Shown here piece by piece: positions 51,666-60,759 of a stretch of DNA of 64,000 nucleotides. Both the position numbers and the translations under genes were made by a program. Below the pieces are notes generated by a model. That model did no database searches and was not told the origin of the DNA. It was given only the letters and a program-made list of their open reading frames with translations. Source of the DNA: Planctomycetota bacterium (lineage in GTDB: Bacteria; Planctomycetota; UBA1135; GCA-002686595); NCBI GenBank assembly GCA_023150475.1, contig JAKLKU010000005.1, forward strand, positions 62,001 through 126,000. Reading direction: 5' to 3'. Each line of letters begins with the position of its first letter. Position 1 is the stretch's first letter.

Positions 51666-52450
51666 ATGCGAGGTCTCGTTTCCGTGCGTTTCACGAGCTC
51701 TCTCGAACGTCTCCGGATCGGCAGACTTCGGCGCGGGTGCACCGCCGCTTTCGGGGCCGCACTCGTCGCGTTCGGACCGACGTTCCCCACTCACGCGCTC
51801 GCGCAGGAGAACCCGGGCTACGAAAGCGGCGGCGGTTCGACGCACAAGCCATTTGGGCCGAAGGCTACCCCGGCAGTGTCGTGATGCCGGAGACGCCGTT
51901 CGGCCCGGCTGCCTTGCTGCAAGGCGTCGATTCGAACGGGCCGAGCTACGACCTCTATGTCCCGTCCGTCGGCGTGTTCGCGCAGCAGACTTGGAGCCCA
52001 CCCACACTCGCGTTCGTCGCCCCTGTCGGGTCCGGAACCGTAGGCGTCACGCATGCATTGGCTCCGCGGGATCAGCAGGGGCCACGCTACGGCACCGGTC
52101 GCAACGAGAAGGGAGTCGGATTCGTCGAGTTCAAGGCGCCGTGCAACGCGACTTTCAAACAGTGCTTCACCAAGACGATCACCTGGAAGGGCACGCAGCC
52201 GGCCGCGGGCACGTGCGCGGGACCGTACACCTCCATCGGCAACGGCGGCGGCCCCACGACTACCGACGGCAACACGGTGTATTGCGATGCGCCTGTAGGC
52301 AGTGGCGACCATCCGGGAGTCATGAGGAACTCCGACGGCGCGACTTCGGTGTTCGACGCGCCGAACCTCGTCAACGCGGATGGGCTCGCGGCGCAGATCG
52401 AAGCAGGACTGCCCGCCGGAATGAACGTCACGGAAGTGACCATGGACTGA
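51666..52450 (+). pseudogene. Exported protein gene interrupted by a frameshift
   Basis: A signal peptide (GCTAAFGAALVAFGPTFPTH then ALAQ) begins at ATG 51666 and reads through ENPGYESGGGSTHKPFGPK before stopping at 51884 in its own frame. The following exported-type domain (YPGSVVMPETPFGPAALLQ, VSVGVFAQQ-like, CNATFKQCFTKTITWKGTQ, VYCDAPVGSGDH) lies in another frame up to 52450. The total span of 785 bases is two more than a multiple of three, as expected from a one-base deletion near 51850. No family recognised. It may be a decayed gene or carry a sequence error. Confidence 0.6.
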
Positions 52451-52566
52451 CGCTTCACGACATACGTGCTCTGCGCGGGCGTGGTGCAGTGGAAGACGAA
52501 GCGAGTCGCATTCCGGCGTCGCGTTCCGCCCTCACTCGGGCCGTGCACGGCGCTTGGTGGACGAGC

Positions 52567-53364
52567 CTAGCGCTCGTGTTGCTGCGGTTTGGGTACGAGG
52601 CGGATCTCGAACAGCGTCGGCCAGAGCTTGCCGGTGACGAAGAGCCGCTCGCCGTCCGGGTCGTACGCGATGCCGTTCAACACGGCGTCGGGATCGTCGG
52701 GTACGCGCTCGATCAGGTGCGACAAGTCGATCGTACCCGTCACTTGGCCGGAGCGCGGTTCGATGACCAGCACTTCGTCGCTCTTCCAGACGTTCGCGAG
52801 CACGCGGCCGTCGACGAACTCGAGCTCGTTCAACTGATCTCGCGCGCGGCCGTCCTGCATCACGCGCGCGCGGCGGAGCTCGCGAAACGTGAGCGGATCC
52901 ATGAAGCGCAGGAACTCCGTGCCGTCGCTCATGATCAACGTCTGCCCGTCGCTCGTGAGCCCCCAACCGTCGCCGAGGTACGGGAACGTGGTGAGTGCCT
53001 TCAGTTCCGGGAGCGAGTAGAGCGCGACACGTTGGTTCTTCCAGCTCAACTGGTAGAGCGTCGAAGCGTGCAGCGCCAAGCCTTCCGCGAAGACGTTCGG
53101 CGCCTGACGCACCTCCTTCAAGACGCGGCCACTCTCCGGTTCGACCTGCCGCAACCACGAGCGCCCGTAGCCGCCGCTGCTCTCGTAGAACGAGCCATCG
53201 TGGAACAAGAGCCCTTGGGTGTACGCCCGCGAGTCGTGGGGCAGACGGCGCACGACTTCGTATGTCCAGTCCCCATCGAACGCAGAGGCCCCGGAGCCCG
53301 ACCGGTCGCAGCCGAGAAGTGTCGCGAGGCACAGCGAGGCCACGGCATGTCGAGCGGCCGTCAT
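52567..53364 (-). CDS. Glutaminyl-peptide cyclotransferase (glutamine cyclotransferase family), lipoprotein
   Basis: A 265-residue exported protein with a lipoprotein signal (VASLCLATLLGCDRSGSG). The propeller matches bacterial/plant-type glutamine cyclotransferases: YTQGLLFHDGSFYESSGGYG near residue 48, NVFAEGLALHASTLYQLSWK, GDGWGLTSDGQTLIMSDG, QLNELEFVDGRVLANVWKSD, VLNGIAYDPDGERLFVTGK and LWPTLFEIRL. These are the family signature blocks. It forms pyroglutamate at N-termini of exported proteins, which protects them from aminopeptidases. The next gene on the same strand begins 16 bases upstream, so the two may be co-transcribed. Confidence 0.9.
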   Translation of the reverse strand: MTAARHAVASLCLATLLGCDRSGSGASAFDGDWTYEVVRRLPHDSRAYTQGLLFHDGSFYESSGGYGRSWLRQVEPESGRVLKEVRQAPNVFAEGLALHASTLYQLSWKNQRVALYSLPELKALTTFPYLGDGWGLTSDGQTLIMSDGTEFLRFMDPLTFRELRRARVMQDGRARDQLNELEFVDGRVLANVWKSDEVLVIEPRSGQVTGTIDLSHLIERVPDDPDAVLNGIAYDPDGERLFVTGKLWPTLFEIRLVPKPQQHER

Positions 53365-53380
53365 CCCCGACCTCGCGAGC

Positions 53381-54607
53381 TCAGTACGCCTTCTTCTGCT
53401 GCACGAAGTCCTGCCACTTCTTCGTGCGGCGCAGCTCGGTGAGCGCGTCGGCGAACGCAGCGAGCTCCTGTTGCTCCGTGTAGAAGTGCGGACTGACGCG
53501 GATGCCGGCCTCGGGGCGATGATCGACGAGGATGCCGCGCGCTTCGAGCGCGGCGACGAACGCGGGGCCGTGCTCGTCCGGCGCGAGCGCGACGGTCAAC
53601 GTCCCGGCGCGCTGGCGCACGTCGGGCGGGCTCGTCACGCGGAAGCCGCGCGAGGAGACTTCGCCGCGCAACCACTCGGTCAGCATCGTCGAGTGCGCGC
53701 GGATCGCCGCGACGCCGACGTCGAGGATCACTTCGTAGCCTGCGCTCGCCGCGTAGAGCGACGGCACCGCGGGCGACCCGTGCAACATGCGGCGCACGTC
53801 GCCCGCGTAGCGTTGCGCGCCGAGCTCGAACGCGAACGGCGCCGCGTGCGCGGCCCAACCGGTGATCTTCGGCGTCAGCTTCGGCAGCAGATCCGGCCGC
53901 ACGTAGAGATACCCCGCGCCCGGTCCGCCGCAGAGCCACTTCACCGAGCCGCCGCAGACCATGTCGACGCCGAGCGCCTGCACGTCGACCGGCACGCAGC
54001 CGAGCGACTGGTACGTGTCGAGCAGCACGAGCGCGCCGACTTCACGCGCGCGTTCGCAGATCGCCGCCGCGTCCTGCATGAACGACGTGCGGAAGAAGAC
54101 GTGGCTGATCGGCACGATCAACGTTTCCTCGTCGATCGCCTCGAGCAGCGCTTCCGTCGGCACGCCGATGCCGTCCGGGCTCTTCACGACGTGGATCTTC
54201 GCGCCGTGCTGCTTGAAGCCTTCCCAGACGTACATGTTGGTCGGGAAGTTGTGCTCGGTGTAGACGACCTTGTTGCGCCGGCCGGAGAAGTCGAGCGCGC
54301 TCGCGACGAGCCCTTGGATCACCGACACGTTCTGGTGCATCACCACCGAGTTCGGCGGCGCGTTCATGATCCGGCCGAGCAAGTTGCCGACCGACACCGG
54401 TGCGTCCCACCAGCCTTCGGCCCATGCGCGCACGCCGCGGCTCGCCCATTGATCGGTGAAGAGCTTCAGCTTCTCGTGCACGGTGTCCGGCATCGCGCCG
54501 AGCGAGTGCGTGACGAGGTACGTCGTGTTCGCGAGGATCGGGAAGCGCTTGCGCCAACGCGCGGGATCGTGCGCGATGGCGGCGGGTTGGGCGGCGGGCT
54601 GGGTCAT
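53381..54607 (-). CDS. PLP-dependent enzyme, aminotransferase class V / kynureninase-like
   Basis: A 408-residue fold-type I PLP enzyme. The N-terminal segment FPILANTTYLVTHSLGAMP, the phosphate-binding region HQNVSVIQGLVASALDFSG, LIVPISHVFFRTSFMQD, the aspartate in VLLDTYQSLGCVPVDVQAL and the Schiff-base lysine in GVDMVCGGSVKWLCGGPGAG are all in place. GSVKWLCGGPGAGYLYVRP is characteristic of kynureninase and related class V enzymes. Probably cleaves or transaminates a kynurenine-like or beta-substituted amino acid. It follows the ferredoxin/ferritin-like pair on the same strand. Confidence 0.85.
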   Translation of the reverse strand: MTQPAAQPAAIAHDPARWRKRFPILANTTYLVTHSLGAMPDTVHEKLKLFTDQWASRGVRAWAEGWWDAPVSVGNLLGRIMNAPPNSVVMHQNVSVIQGLVASALDFSGRRNKVVYTEHNFPTNMYVWEGFKQHGAKIHVVKSPDGIGVPTEALLEAIDEETLIVPISHVFFRTSFMQDAAAICERAREVGALVLLDTYQSLGCVPVDVQALGVDMVCGGSVKWLCGGPGAGYLYVRPDLLPKLTPKITGWAAHAAPFAFELGAQRYAGDVRRMLHGSPAVPSLYAASAGYEVILDVGVAAIRAHSTMLTEWLRGEVSSRGFRVTSPPDVRQRAGTLTVALAPDEHGPAFVAALEARGILVDHRPEAGIRVSPHFYTEQQELAAFADALTELRRTKKWQDFVQQKKAY

Positions 54608-54695
54608 CGGCGATTCCGTGGGTGGGCGCGCGAGTGTACAGGCTCGTGAGCCCGCGCCGCGGACCCGCTCTACGAACTCGGCCGCCGCGACGGAT

Positions 54696-55475
54696 TCAAC
54701 GCGTGCTGATCCGCTTCTCGGTCGGGAACTCGATGCCGATCGCGCTCGCGTCGGGCCACGCGAGGTGGCAACGCTGGCGGAAGGGCTCGAGTTCGGCGAG
54801 GAATCCGCGCCCGATCGTCTCGACGTGCGTCCGGCGCAAACCGAGCTCGACCGCGCGCGTGTCGCCTTTGCTGCCGGGGCGGCCCATCGCGAGCATCGAG
54901 ATGCCGAGCCAACGCGTGAACATCTGCTGCGCGTGCGGCCGGTTGGTCGGATCCGCGCAGAACTCGACGAACGCGGAGCCTTCGGGCTCGGCACGCTCGA
55001 CGATCGACTCGAGCCGCGAGAGGCACAACGCTTCGAGCTCGCGACACTTGCCGCCGCGGTACGCCGCGAGCGCGGTGCGCGAGGTCTTCTCGCAGAGGAA
55101 GAGGCAGAGCTCGAGCTCGAGTCGCGAGCTCGGGTACGGAATGCGCTCCATGCGATCGCGCACCGCCGAGATCACGTCGCGCGAACCGAGCGCCGCATAG
55201 ATGCGCTCGATCTCGCGGAAGAGCACCAGCGCCGTCTCGAGCTCGCGCACGAGCTTCAGCTTCGCGTCGAGCTCGTGCACGAACTTGAGCCCGTGCCCGC
55301 GGATGTTCGCGAGCATCACTTCGCGGTACGCGAGGCCCTCGACGATCTTGACCAGCAGCCCGCGGCTCTCTTCGCCGAGACGCTCGATGCTCGAAGGGGC
55401 GGAGGGATCGACGGAACCGAGCTGCGCAGCCGCGGACTTCGCGGACTGCGCGGCGGGTTGGGTTTCGGAGCTCAC
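54696..55475 (-). CDS. Helical protein of uncertain family, possibly ferritin-like
   Basis: A 259-residue all-helical protein starting in a GTGA overlap with the ferredoxin stop. The central helices include GLAYREVMLANIRGHGLKF, LVRELETALVLFREIERIY, LELELCLFLCEKTSRTAL and HAQQMFTRWLGISMLAMG. This resembles phenylacetate-degradation (PaaA/PaaC) type ferritin-fold proteins, but the E-x-x-H iron ligands are not clearly present, so the assignment is weak. Coupling to a [2Fe-2S] ferredoxin suggests a redox partner role. Alternative: a helical cofactor- or RNA-binding protein. Confidence 0.55.
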   Translation of the reverse strand: MSSETQPAAQSAKSAAAQLGSVDPSAPSSIERLGEESRGLLVKIVEGLAYREVMLANIRGHGLKFVHELDAKLKLVRELETALVLFREIERIYAALGSRDVISAVRDRMERIPYPSSRLELELCLFLCEKTSRTALAAYRGGKCRELEALCLSRLESIVERAEPEGSAFVEFCADPTNRPHAQQMFTRWLGISMLAMGRPGSKGDTRAVELGLRRTHVETIGRGFLAELEPFRQRCHLAWPDASAIGIEFPTEKRISTR

Positions 55476-55846
55476 GCCTTGCCTCCGCGCGAGGAGGCCG
55501 GAGCCGACTGGGGATCGAGCCCGGTCAACTGCTCGTCCGGGATCACGAGCCGCGCGACCGGTTTGCCGCCGACGATGTGGCTCTCGATGATCTCGTCGAC
55601 GTCCGCGGGCGTCACGTGGCCGTACCAGACGGCGTCCGGGTACACGACGACGACGCAGCCTTGCGCGCACTGATCGAGACAGCCCGCCTTGTTCGGCCGG
55701 ACGATCCGCTTGAAGCCGCGCGCGTAGAGCTTCTCCTTGAACGCTTCCGCGACCGCATCCGCGTCGCGACCCTTGCAACACCCGCGCGGATCGTCCTTCC
55801 CGCGCTCGTTGGTGCACACGAAGACGTGCCTCTGGAACTTCGCCAT
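55472..55846 (-). CDS. Thioredoxin-like [2Fe-2S] ferredoxin
   Basis: A 124-residue ferredoxin of the thioredoxin-like type. Four or more cysteines bind the cluster: VFVCTNERGKDDPRGCCKGR near residue 10 and NKAGCLDQCAQGCVVVVYPD near 55 (C-x3-C spacing), followed by VWYGHVTPADVDEIIESHI, the family's helix and strand. It shuttles electrons in the cytoplasm. It is coupled to a helical partner gene by GTGA. A short gap separates it from the FG-GAP gene on the same strand. Confidence 0.9.
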   Translation of the reverse strand: MAKFQRHVFVCTNERGKDDPRGCCKGRDADAVAEAFKEKLYARGFKRIVRPNKAGCLDQCAQGCVVVVYPDAVWYGHVTPADVDEIIESHIVGGKPVARLVIPDEQLTGLDPQSAPASSRGGKA

Positions 55847-55944
55847 GCGACAGATCTTAGCGAAGGGCCACGCGTCGGGTGACCGCCGTGGGACGCGCGA
55901 CGAGTGGGAGCGGTTTCACGGTGCGCGACCGCGGCCGGGTCCGA

Positions 55945-58524
55945 TCACGGGCACATGTGGAAGACCAAGGCGTTGCTGAGCTGCGTGTCGTTCGGCGGCG
56001 CGAATCCGGAATCACGTCCCCACCATTGAGCGAAGACGATCGTTCCCGGGATCCGCAGAGCGGGCTTCGGGTGGCCACCGTGCGCGCCGCTCGCGAACTG
56101 GTTGAAGTCCAGCGAGAGCACGCCGGAACACGGGCCGGATCCTCCGCTTTGGACGATCGGCGTCCGAGAGAACGGAGCCTGGACACACAACGTGCCGCCT
56201 TGGAAGGGCTGCGCCGTCGGTCCGAGCAAGCTGTACAGCAATGTCCCTGCCTGACCGTCGATCGAGTTGAGGCAGCGCACGACGAAGCCAGATGGCGACG
56301 TCGCACTCGGCGTCCCGGTCGAGTCGATGGCCGGAACACAACCCTGGGAGTTGAGCTTGGCGGCGCAGTAGCTCTTGATGCTGCAGCCGAGGTCGTTGAT
56401 CGACACGAATAGTCCGTCGGATCCCAACGACGCAGCGACGACATCGGGCAACGAGTCACCATTGAGGTCGATTGCTTCGACGTCGTTGTCCGCGCCTTCG
56501 GAGCGGAACCACTGCGTTTCGTAGAATTGGCCTTGGCCGTCACCGAGCGACACGGACGTTCGATTCATGCCACTCGAAATCACGTCCAAGTGCAGGTCAC
56601 GATTCATGTCCGCTACGGTGACGCGGACCGGATGCACTGTACTCCACGAGGATTGCGCGAATTCTCCTCCGCCGATGTTCGTGAATAGGTGGTACTTCGT
56701 CGCCGAGACACCAAAAACGTCCGGTCGATGGTCCTCCACGAAATCGCCGACCTCGATGACGCTGAGCGTCTCGCCGCAAGGCGCCGACGACGGCGACGCG
56801 AATCCGCCCAAGCCGTCGCCGCGGAGGAAGGCGTAGTCCGGCGTGTTGCTGGCGATCGCGAACCCATCCAGCACACCGTCACCGTCGAAATCGTCGACAC
56901 GAAGTGCTTTCGCCTGCCATGGCAGCAACTGAATCACCGGCAGTGCGTATCCTCCCGCGCCGTCGGCCAGGGACACGGCCAGCGTCGCGCTGTTGTTCAT
57001 CTGAATCACCGCATCGGAGCGTCCATCGTGGTTGAGGTCCGCCGCGACGATCTTGAGCGCGTCCGCCGGCACGGTCGTCGACGGCCCGGCGATGAAGGCG
57101 CCGGCACCGGCACCGCGATACACCTGGAGCCAGCACGCTCCGGTCGTGCGAAACAGCAAGGACAGGTCGAGGAAACCGTCCGCGTCGACGTCGCCAACCG
57201 CGAGATCACCTGCGTAGGCCGCGATGGGATAGTCAGTCCCGGAGCCAAACATCCCGCCGTCGATCCCGAACCGAATGGCAAGTCGATTCGGTTGGCCGCT
57301 CACCAACGTCGCGACATCGATCCGGTGATCACCATCGAAATCGTCGAGCGCGAAGCGCGGCACGCCGAAGCCCAGATTCTGCCCGATCGGGCGGACAAAA
57401 CGGCCCGCACCGAGCCCGCGGAGAATCGACAGCTCGGCCGTGTAATTGAACCCGATGACGATGTCCGCGATCCCGTCACCCGTCAGGTCGTTGACAGCGG
57501 TGGAAATGGGCGCATCACCCGTGGCGAGCGTGGTCGGCCCACCGAATCCGCCGACGCCATCGCCAAGGAACAACTGGGCCGGACCCGACCAACCACTGCA
57601 CGTGAGCGCGTCTGGATCGCCATCGCCGTCGACATCTCCCAACGTCAGCGAACGCGGCTGCCAAGGCAACGCAAAGAAGCCGGATTGGACGAATCCTCCG
57701 CTCCCATCGTTGACCAGCGTTCGGATGCCGTTCGTTCCGGAGAACGCGACGACCAAGTCCAAATCGCCGTCTGCATCCACGTCCGCACTGGACGAATAGA
57801 GCGGCTGCTGCGCCGTCGTGGTCAGAGTCGGCGTCGCGAGCACGCCGGTTCCGTCACCTCGCAACAACGCGACCGAGTCGGTTCCCAAGTTGGTGACCGA
57901 AACGTCCAGTTTGCCGTCCGCATCGAAGTCGCCCAGAACTGCATCCCATGGTCGGAGCTGCGTCGGCGGCGGCACTTGTGTCGGATAGCCGATCGCTGGC
58001 AGCAACCCGCCCGACCCATCCCCCAACATCATGGAAACGGTGCCGCTCGCGAAGTCGACCGTGATCACATCCGGATAGGGATCGCCGTCGAACTGCCCCA
58101 CCTCGAGATCGACCGGGTAGATTCCTGATGCATAGCTGACCTTCGGGAAGAACTTCCCGTTGCCTTTTCCGCGGCAAACGACGACCGTGTTCGGCCCCGC
58201 ACACGTCACGAGCACGTCGAGGTTGCCGTCGAGGTCGAGATCCGCGAGCTCGATCGCTGTCGGCGTGCCGGACACGAACGGGTGAACCTGGCCGAGCGCA
58301 AGGCCGCCCACGCCGTCGGCGAGCCACACGAAAGCTTGCACTGCGCCGGGGGCAGTCGTCACGAGGTCCGTGTCACCGTCGTGATCCAGGTCGCCGGCGG
58401 CCACGCACTCGACCGGCGCCTCTGCGTACGTGCCGTACCCCAACAACGGAGGGTCGCCTTGTGCCGCTGCGATTCCGACTCCAAGCGAGCCGCTCGACAA
58501 AGCGATCAACAGAATCCGGATCAT
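55945..58524 (-). CDS. Large exported FG-GAP/VCBS repeat protein with shared C-terminal module
   Basis: An 859-residue exported protein with signal peptide (LLIALSSGSLGVGIAAAQ) at ATG 58524. Repeats of about 50-60 residues carry calcium-binding DxDxDxxxD-type loops: DLDHDGDTDLVTTAPG, LDGNLDVLV, DFDADGKLDVSV, DVDADGDLDLVV, DVDGDGDPDALTC. They form a seven-bladed-type propeller, perhaps two. The C-terminal 140 residues start SYCAAKLNSQGCVPAIDSTG and end LSNALVFHMCP, the module shared with other exported proteins here. FG-GAP proteins generally bind ligands at the cell surface. Paralogue at 61346. Confidence 0.85.
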   Translation of the reverse strand: MIRILLIALSSGSLGVGIAAAQGDPPLLGYGTYAEAPVECVAAGDLDHDGDTDLVTTAPGAVQAFVWLADGVGGLALGQVHPFVSGTPTAIELADLDLDGNLDVLVTCAGPNTVVVCRGKGNGKFFPKVSYASGIYPVDLEVGQFDGDPYPDVITVDFASGTVSMMLGDGSGGLLPAIGYPTQVPPPTQLRPWDAVLGDFDADGKLDVSVTNLGTDSVALLRGDGTGVLATPTLTTTAQQPLYSSSADVDADGDLDLVVAFSGTNGIRTLVNDGSGGFVQSGFFALPWQPRSLTLGDVDGDGDPDALTCSGWSGPAQLFLGDGVGGFGGPTTLATGDAPISTAVNDLTGDGIADIVIGFNYTAELSILRGLGAGRFVRPIGQNLGFGVPRFALDDFDGDHRIDVATLVSGQPNRLAIRFGIDGGMFGSGTDYPIAAYAGDLAVGDVDADGFLDLSLLFRTTGACWLQVYRGAGAGAFIAGPSTTVPADALKIVAADLNHDGRSDAVIQMNNSATLAVSLADGAGGYALPVIQLLPWQAKALRVDDFDGDGVLDGFAIASNTPDYAFLRGDGLGGFASPSSAPCGETLSVIEVGDFVEDHRPDVFGVSATKYHLFTNIGGGEFAQSSWSTVHPVRVTVADMNRDLHLDVISSGMNRTSVSLGDGQGQFYETQWFRSEGADNDVEAIDLNGDSLPDVVAASLGSDGLFVSINDLGCSIKSYCAAKLNSQGCVPAIDSTGTPSATSPSGFVVRCLNSIDGQAGTLLYSLLGPTAQPFQGGTLCVQAPFSRTPIVQSGGSGPCSGVLSLDFNQFASGAHGGHPKPALRIPGTIVFAQWWGRDSGFAPPNDTQLSNALVFHMCP

Positions 58525-58686
58525 CGTTCGCCTTCGAAAGGAAGCCTCGACGGACGTGAGAGACCGGAATCTATGCGGGGCGATGAAGCCTCGCAACGCA
58601 AGAAGTCGCCCCCGACTCCATCTCAGAGCCGCTTCCGTTAGACTCCGCGTCGCTCCGACCATCCCCCAACCCGATCCCCGCACGCC

Positions 58687-59175
58687 ATGGCCGACAAGAA
58701 CTACGACAAAGCCGCCGTCGTCCGCCTGCTCAACAAGATCCTCGAGATGGAGCTCGCGGGCGTCGTCCGCTACACGCACTACTCGTTGATGGTCTACGGC
58801 TACAGCCGCATCCCGATCGTCTCCTGGTTGCGCGACCAGGCGAGCGAGTCGATGGCTCACGCGACCAAAGCCGGCGAGATCGTGACGCACCTCGGCGAGC
58901 ACCCGTCGCTCTCGATCGGGCCGTTGCTCGAGACGCACAACCACGACATCGGCGCGATCCTGCGCGAGTCGATCGCGCACGAGCGCGCGACGCTCGAGGC
59001 GTACCACGAGCTGCTCGGCGTCGTCGAAGGCAAGTCGGTGATGCTCGAGGAGTACGCTCGCGAGATGATCTACGTCGAGGAGCTGCACGCCGGCGAAGTC
59101 GACAAGATGCTGCGCAACCCCGGCCAGATCGGGAACTTCGAAGAGCCGAAGAGCGCGAAGCCCAAAAAGCGCTGA
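58687..59175 (+). CDS. Bacterioferritin-like ferritin protein
   Basis: A 162-residue four-helix ferritin. Iron ligands fit the bacterioferritin/Dps-like pattern: LEMELAGVVRYTHYSLMVYG (Glu), ESMAHATKAGEIVTHLG (E-x-x-H), AHERATLEAYHELLG and MIYVEELHAGEVDKML (E-x-x-H). A haem-ligand methionine in the expected place is not certain. It stores or detoxifies iron in the cytoplasm. Divergent from the FG-GAP gene and convergent with the exported gene at 59351; a hairpin lies between. Length matches the family. Confidence 0.85.
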   Translation: MADKNYDKAAVVRLLNKILEMELAGVVRYTHYSLMVYGYSRIPIVSWLRDQASESMAHATKAGEIVTHLGEHPSLSIGPLLETHNHDIGAILRESIAHERATLEAYHELLGVVEGKSVMLEEYAREMIYVEELHAGEVDKMLRNPGQIGNFEEPKSAKPKKR

Positions 59176-59247
59176 GCGCTTGTCGCACGAGCGCCGAGCG
59201 CGTGTCGCGCTTGGCGTGAACGCCGAGCGAGGCGTCACGCGACGAAC

Positions 59248-59277
59248 GAGGGGCCCCGCCTCTCCGCGGAGCCCCTC
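59248..59277. terminator. Hairpin between convergent genes
   Basis: GAGGGGC (59248-59254) and GCCCCTC (59271-59277) form a 7-bp stem, with C59247 and G59278 an added pair. It lies between the bacterioferritin and the convergent exported-protein gene and could end both transcripts. No U-tract follows. Confidence 0.45.
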
Positions 59278-59350
59278 GCGCGAAGCTCGCGGCTCGCTCA
59301 TCGCGAGGAGCGTTCGCTCGCTCCCGCGCGTTGCGTCTCGCCCGCGAGCC

Positions 59351-60520
59351 TCACGGACACACGATCGCTTCGACGGCGTCGCTCAGGTTGTCGCCGAAGC
59401 TCGCACCCGGATCGCGGCTCCACGTCTGGATCCACACTTTCGCGCCGGCGACGAGCTGTGGATCGGCGCCGGAGGCGATGTAGGCGTTGAAGTCCTCGCT
59501 GAACACGCCGTCGCATGCGCCGGCCGTGCCGCCGGAGTGCTGCGGAGCATGGCGCTTCGTCGGCGGCTGCAGACAGAAGTAGCCGCCGTGGAACGGCGTC
59601 GCTTGTTTGCCCTTCGTGCCGTGGAAGAAGAGGCCCCAGCGTTTGCCTTCGGTGTGCACCGTCGCCAGCGTGCAGAGGCTTCCCGAGCCGACGCTCGGCG
59701 GCGCCGAGAGCGAGATCGCCGGCACACAACCATGCGACGAGACCTTCGCCGTGCAATAGCTCGCGGGCTGCGGGCAGTCGTACTCGACGCCTTCGAGCGT
59801 GAACGGGAAGTCCTGCGGCAACAGCGCGACCGGGTCGACCACGGGCGTCCATGCGAGCCCGAGGTGTTGCCGCGCGTCGTCCTTGCTCGCGTGCGGCACG
59901 GTCGGGATCGCGAACGGGCCGGACAGCGTCGTGGAGCCGAGCAACGACACGTCGAGCCAGTAGCTTCCCGCGCCGACGAACGGCGCGCCGCCGAGGTCGG
60001 CGACGACGTCGACGATCGGGCGCGTGAAGTCGGCGAGGAACGGTGGCTGCACGCGGTACACGCCGGTCCACGAGCTCGAGAGATACGCGTTCGCGGACCA
60101 GAGCAGCGAACCGCCGGCACCCGGAGGCCCGGCCCAGAGCACCACGTGGATCTGCGTGATCGAGCTCGCCGTCGAGCCGAGCGGTTGGATCTCGTAGCCG
60201 AGCCAGTGGAGCTTCTTCAGCACCCAGACCTTGTCAGGCGGCACGACGAACTCGTCCGCGACGCGTTGGTCGAGCGGGATCTCGTGCGAACAGTCGTAGC
60301 CGTACATCGAGAAGCCGCTCTCGATCGAACTCGTGTTCGCTCCGTTGAAGCCGTCGCCGATGCCGGTGACGTACGGCCCGTTGACGAGCGTGAACGAGCC
60401 CGTGTCGGGCGCATTCGTGCTCGGCGGAGTCTGCGCGGCGCTCGTGGCCGAAAAGACGAGCACGGCGACGACGAAGATCGTGGCGCGGCGCGTTTCGCGC
60501 CGCTCGCTCGTGGTGATCAT
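59351..60520 (-). CDS. Exported protein of unknown function with shared C-terminal module
   Basis: A 389-residue exported protein with signal peptide (ATIFVVAVLVFSATSAAQ) at ATG 60520. The middle domain is beta-sandwich-like (TQIHVVLWAGPPGAGGSL, SGPFAIPTVPHASKDDARQ) and is not recognised. The last 130 residues are the common module with PASYCTAKVSSHGCVPAISL, AACDGVFSEDFNAYIA-like and DNLSDAVEAIVCP. Stands alone; its neighbours are convergent and divergent. Likely surface-exposed or outer-membrane associated. Confidence 0.75.
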   Translation of the reverse strand: MITTSERRETRRATIFVVAVLVFSATSAAQTPPSTNAPDTGSFTLVNGPYVTGIGDGFNGANTSSIESGFSMYGYDCSHEIPLDQRVADEFVVPPDKVWVLKKLHWLGYEIQPLGSTASSITQIHVVLWAGPPGAGGSLLWSANAYLSSSWTGVYRVQPPFLADFTRPIVDVVADLGGAPFVGAGSYWLDVSLLGSTTLSGPFAIPTVPHASKDDARQHLGLAWTPVVDPVALLPQDFPFTLEGVEYDCPQPASYCTAKVSSHGCVPAISLSAPPSVGSGSLCTLATVHTEGKRWGLFFHGTKGKQATPFHGGYFCLQPPTKRHAPQHSGGTAGACDGVFSEDFNAYIASGADPQLVAGAKVWIQTWSRDPGASFGDNLSDAVEAIVCP

Positions 60521-60759
60521 GGACACCCTCCTGCTTCGTGCTCCGAAGCGGTCGTGCCGCGGCCGCGCGAGCCGTGCGGCGCAGCGGACGAAGCTCGTAG
60601 GCGCACGAACGTCCGACGCGCAGAGGCGCAGCGTCGAATCGGCTGCACCCTCCCGAGCGCGGGCTACGCACCGCGAGGTCTCGCGCTCGGCGCGTACGGC
60701 GCCTTGGGTACGCACGCGAGCGACGGTGAGGAACACGCTGCGCGGCTACGCTGAACGGC

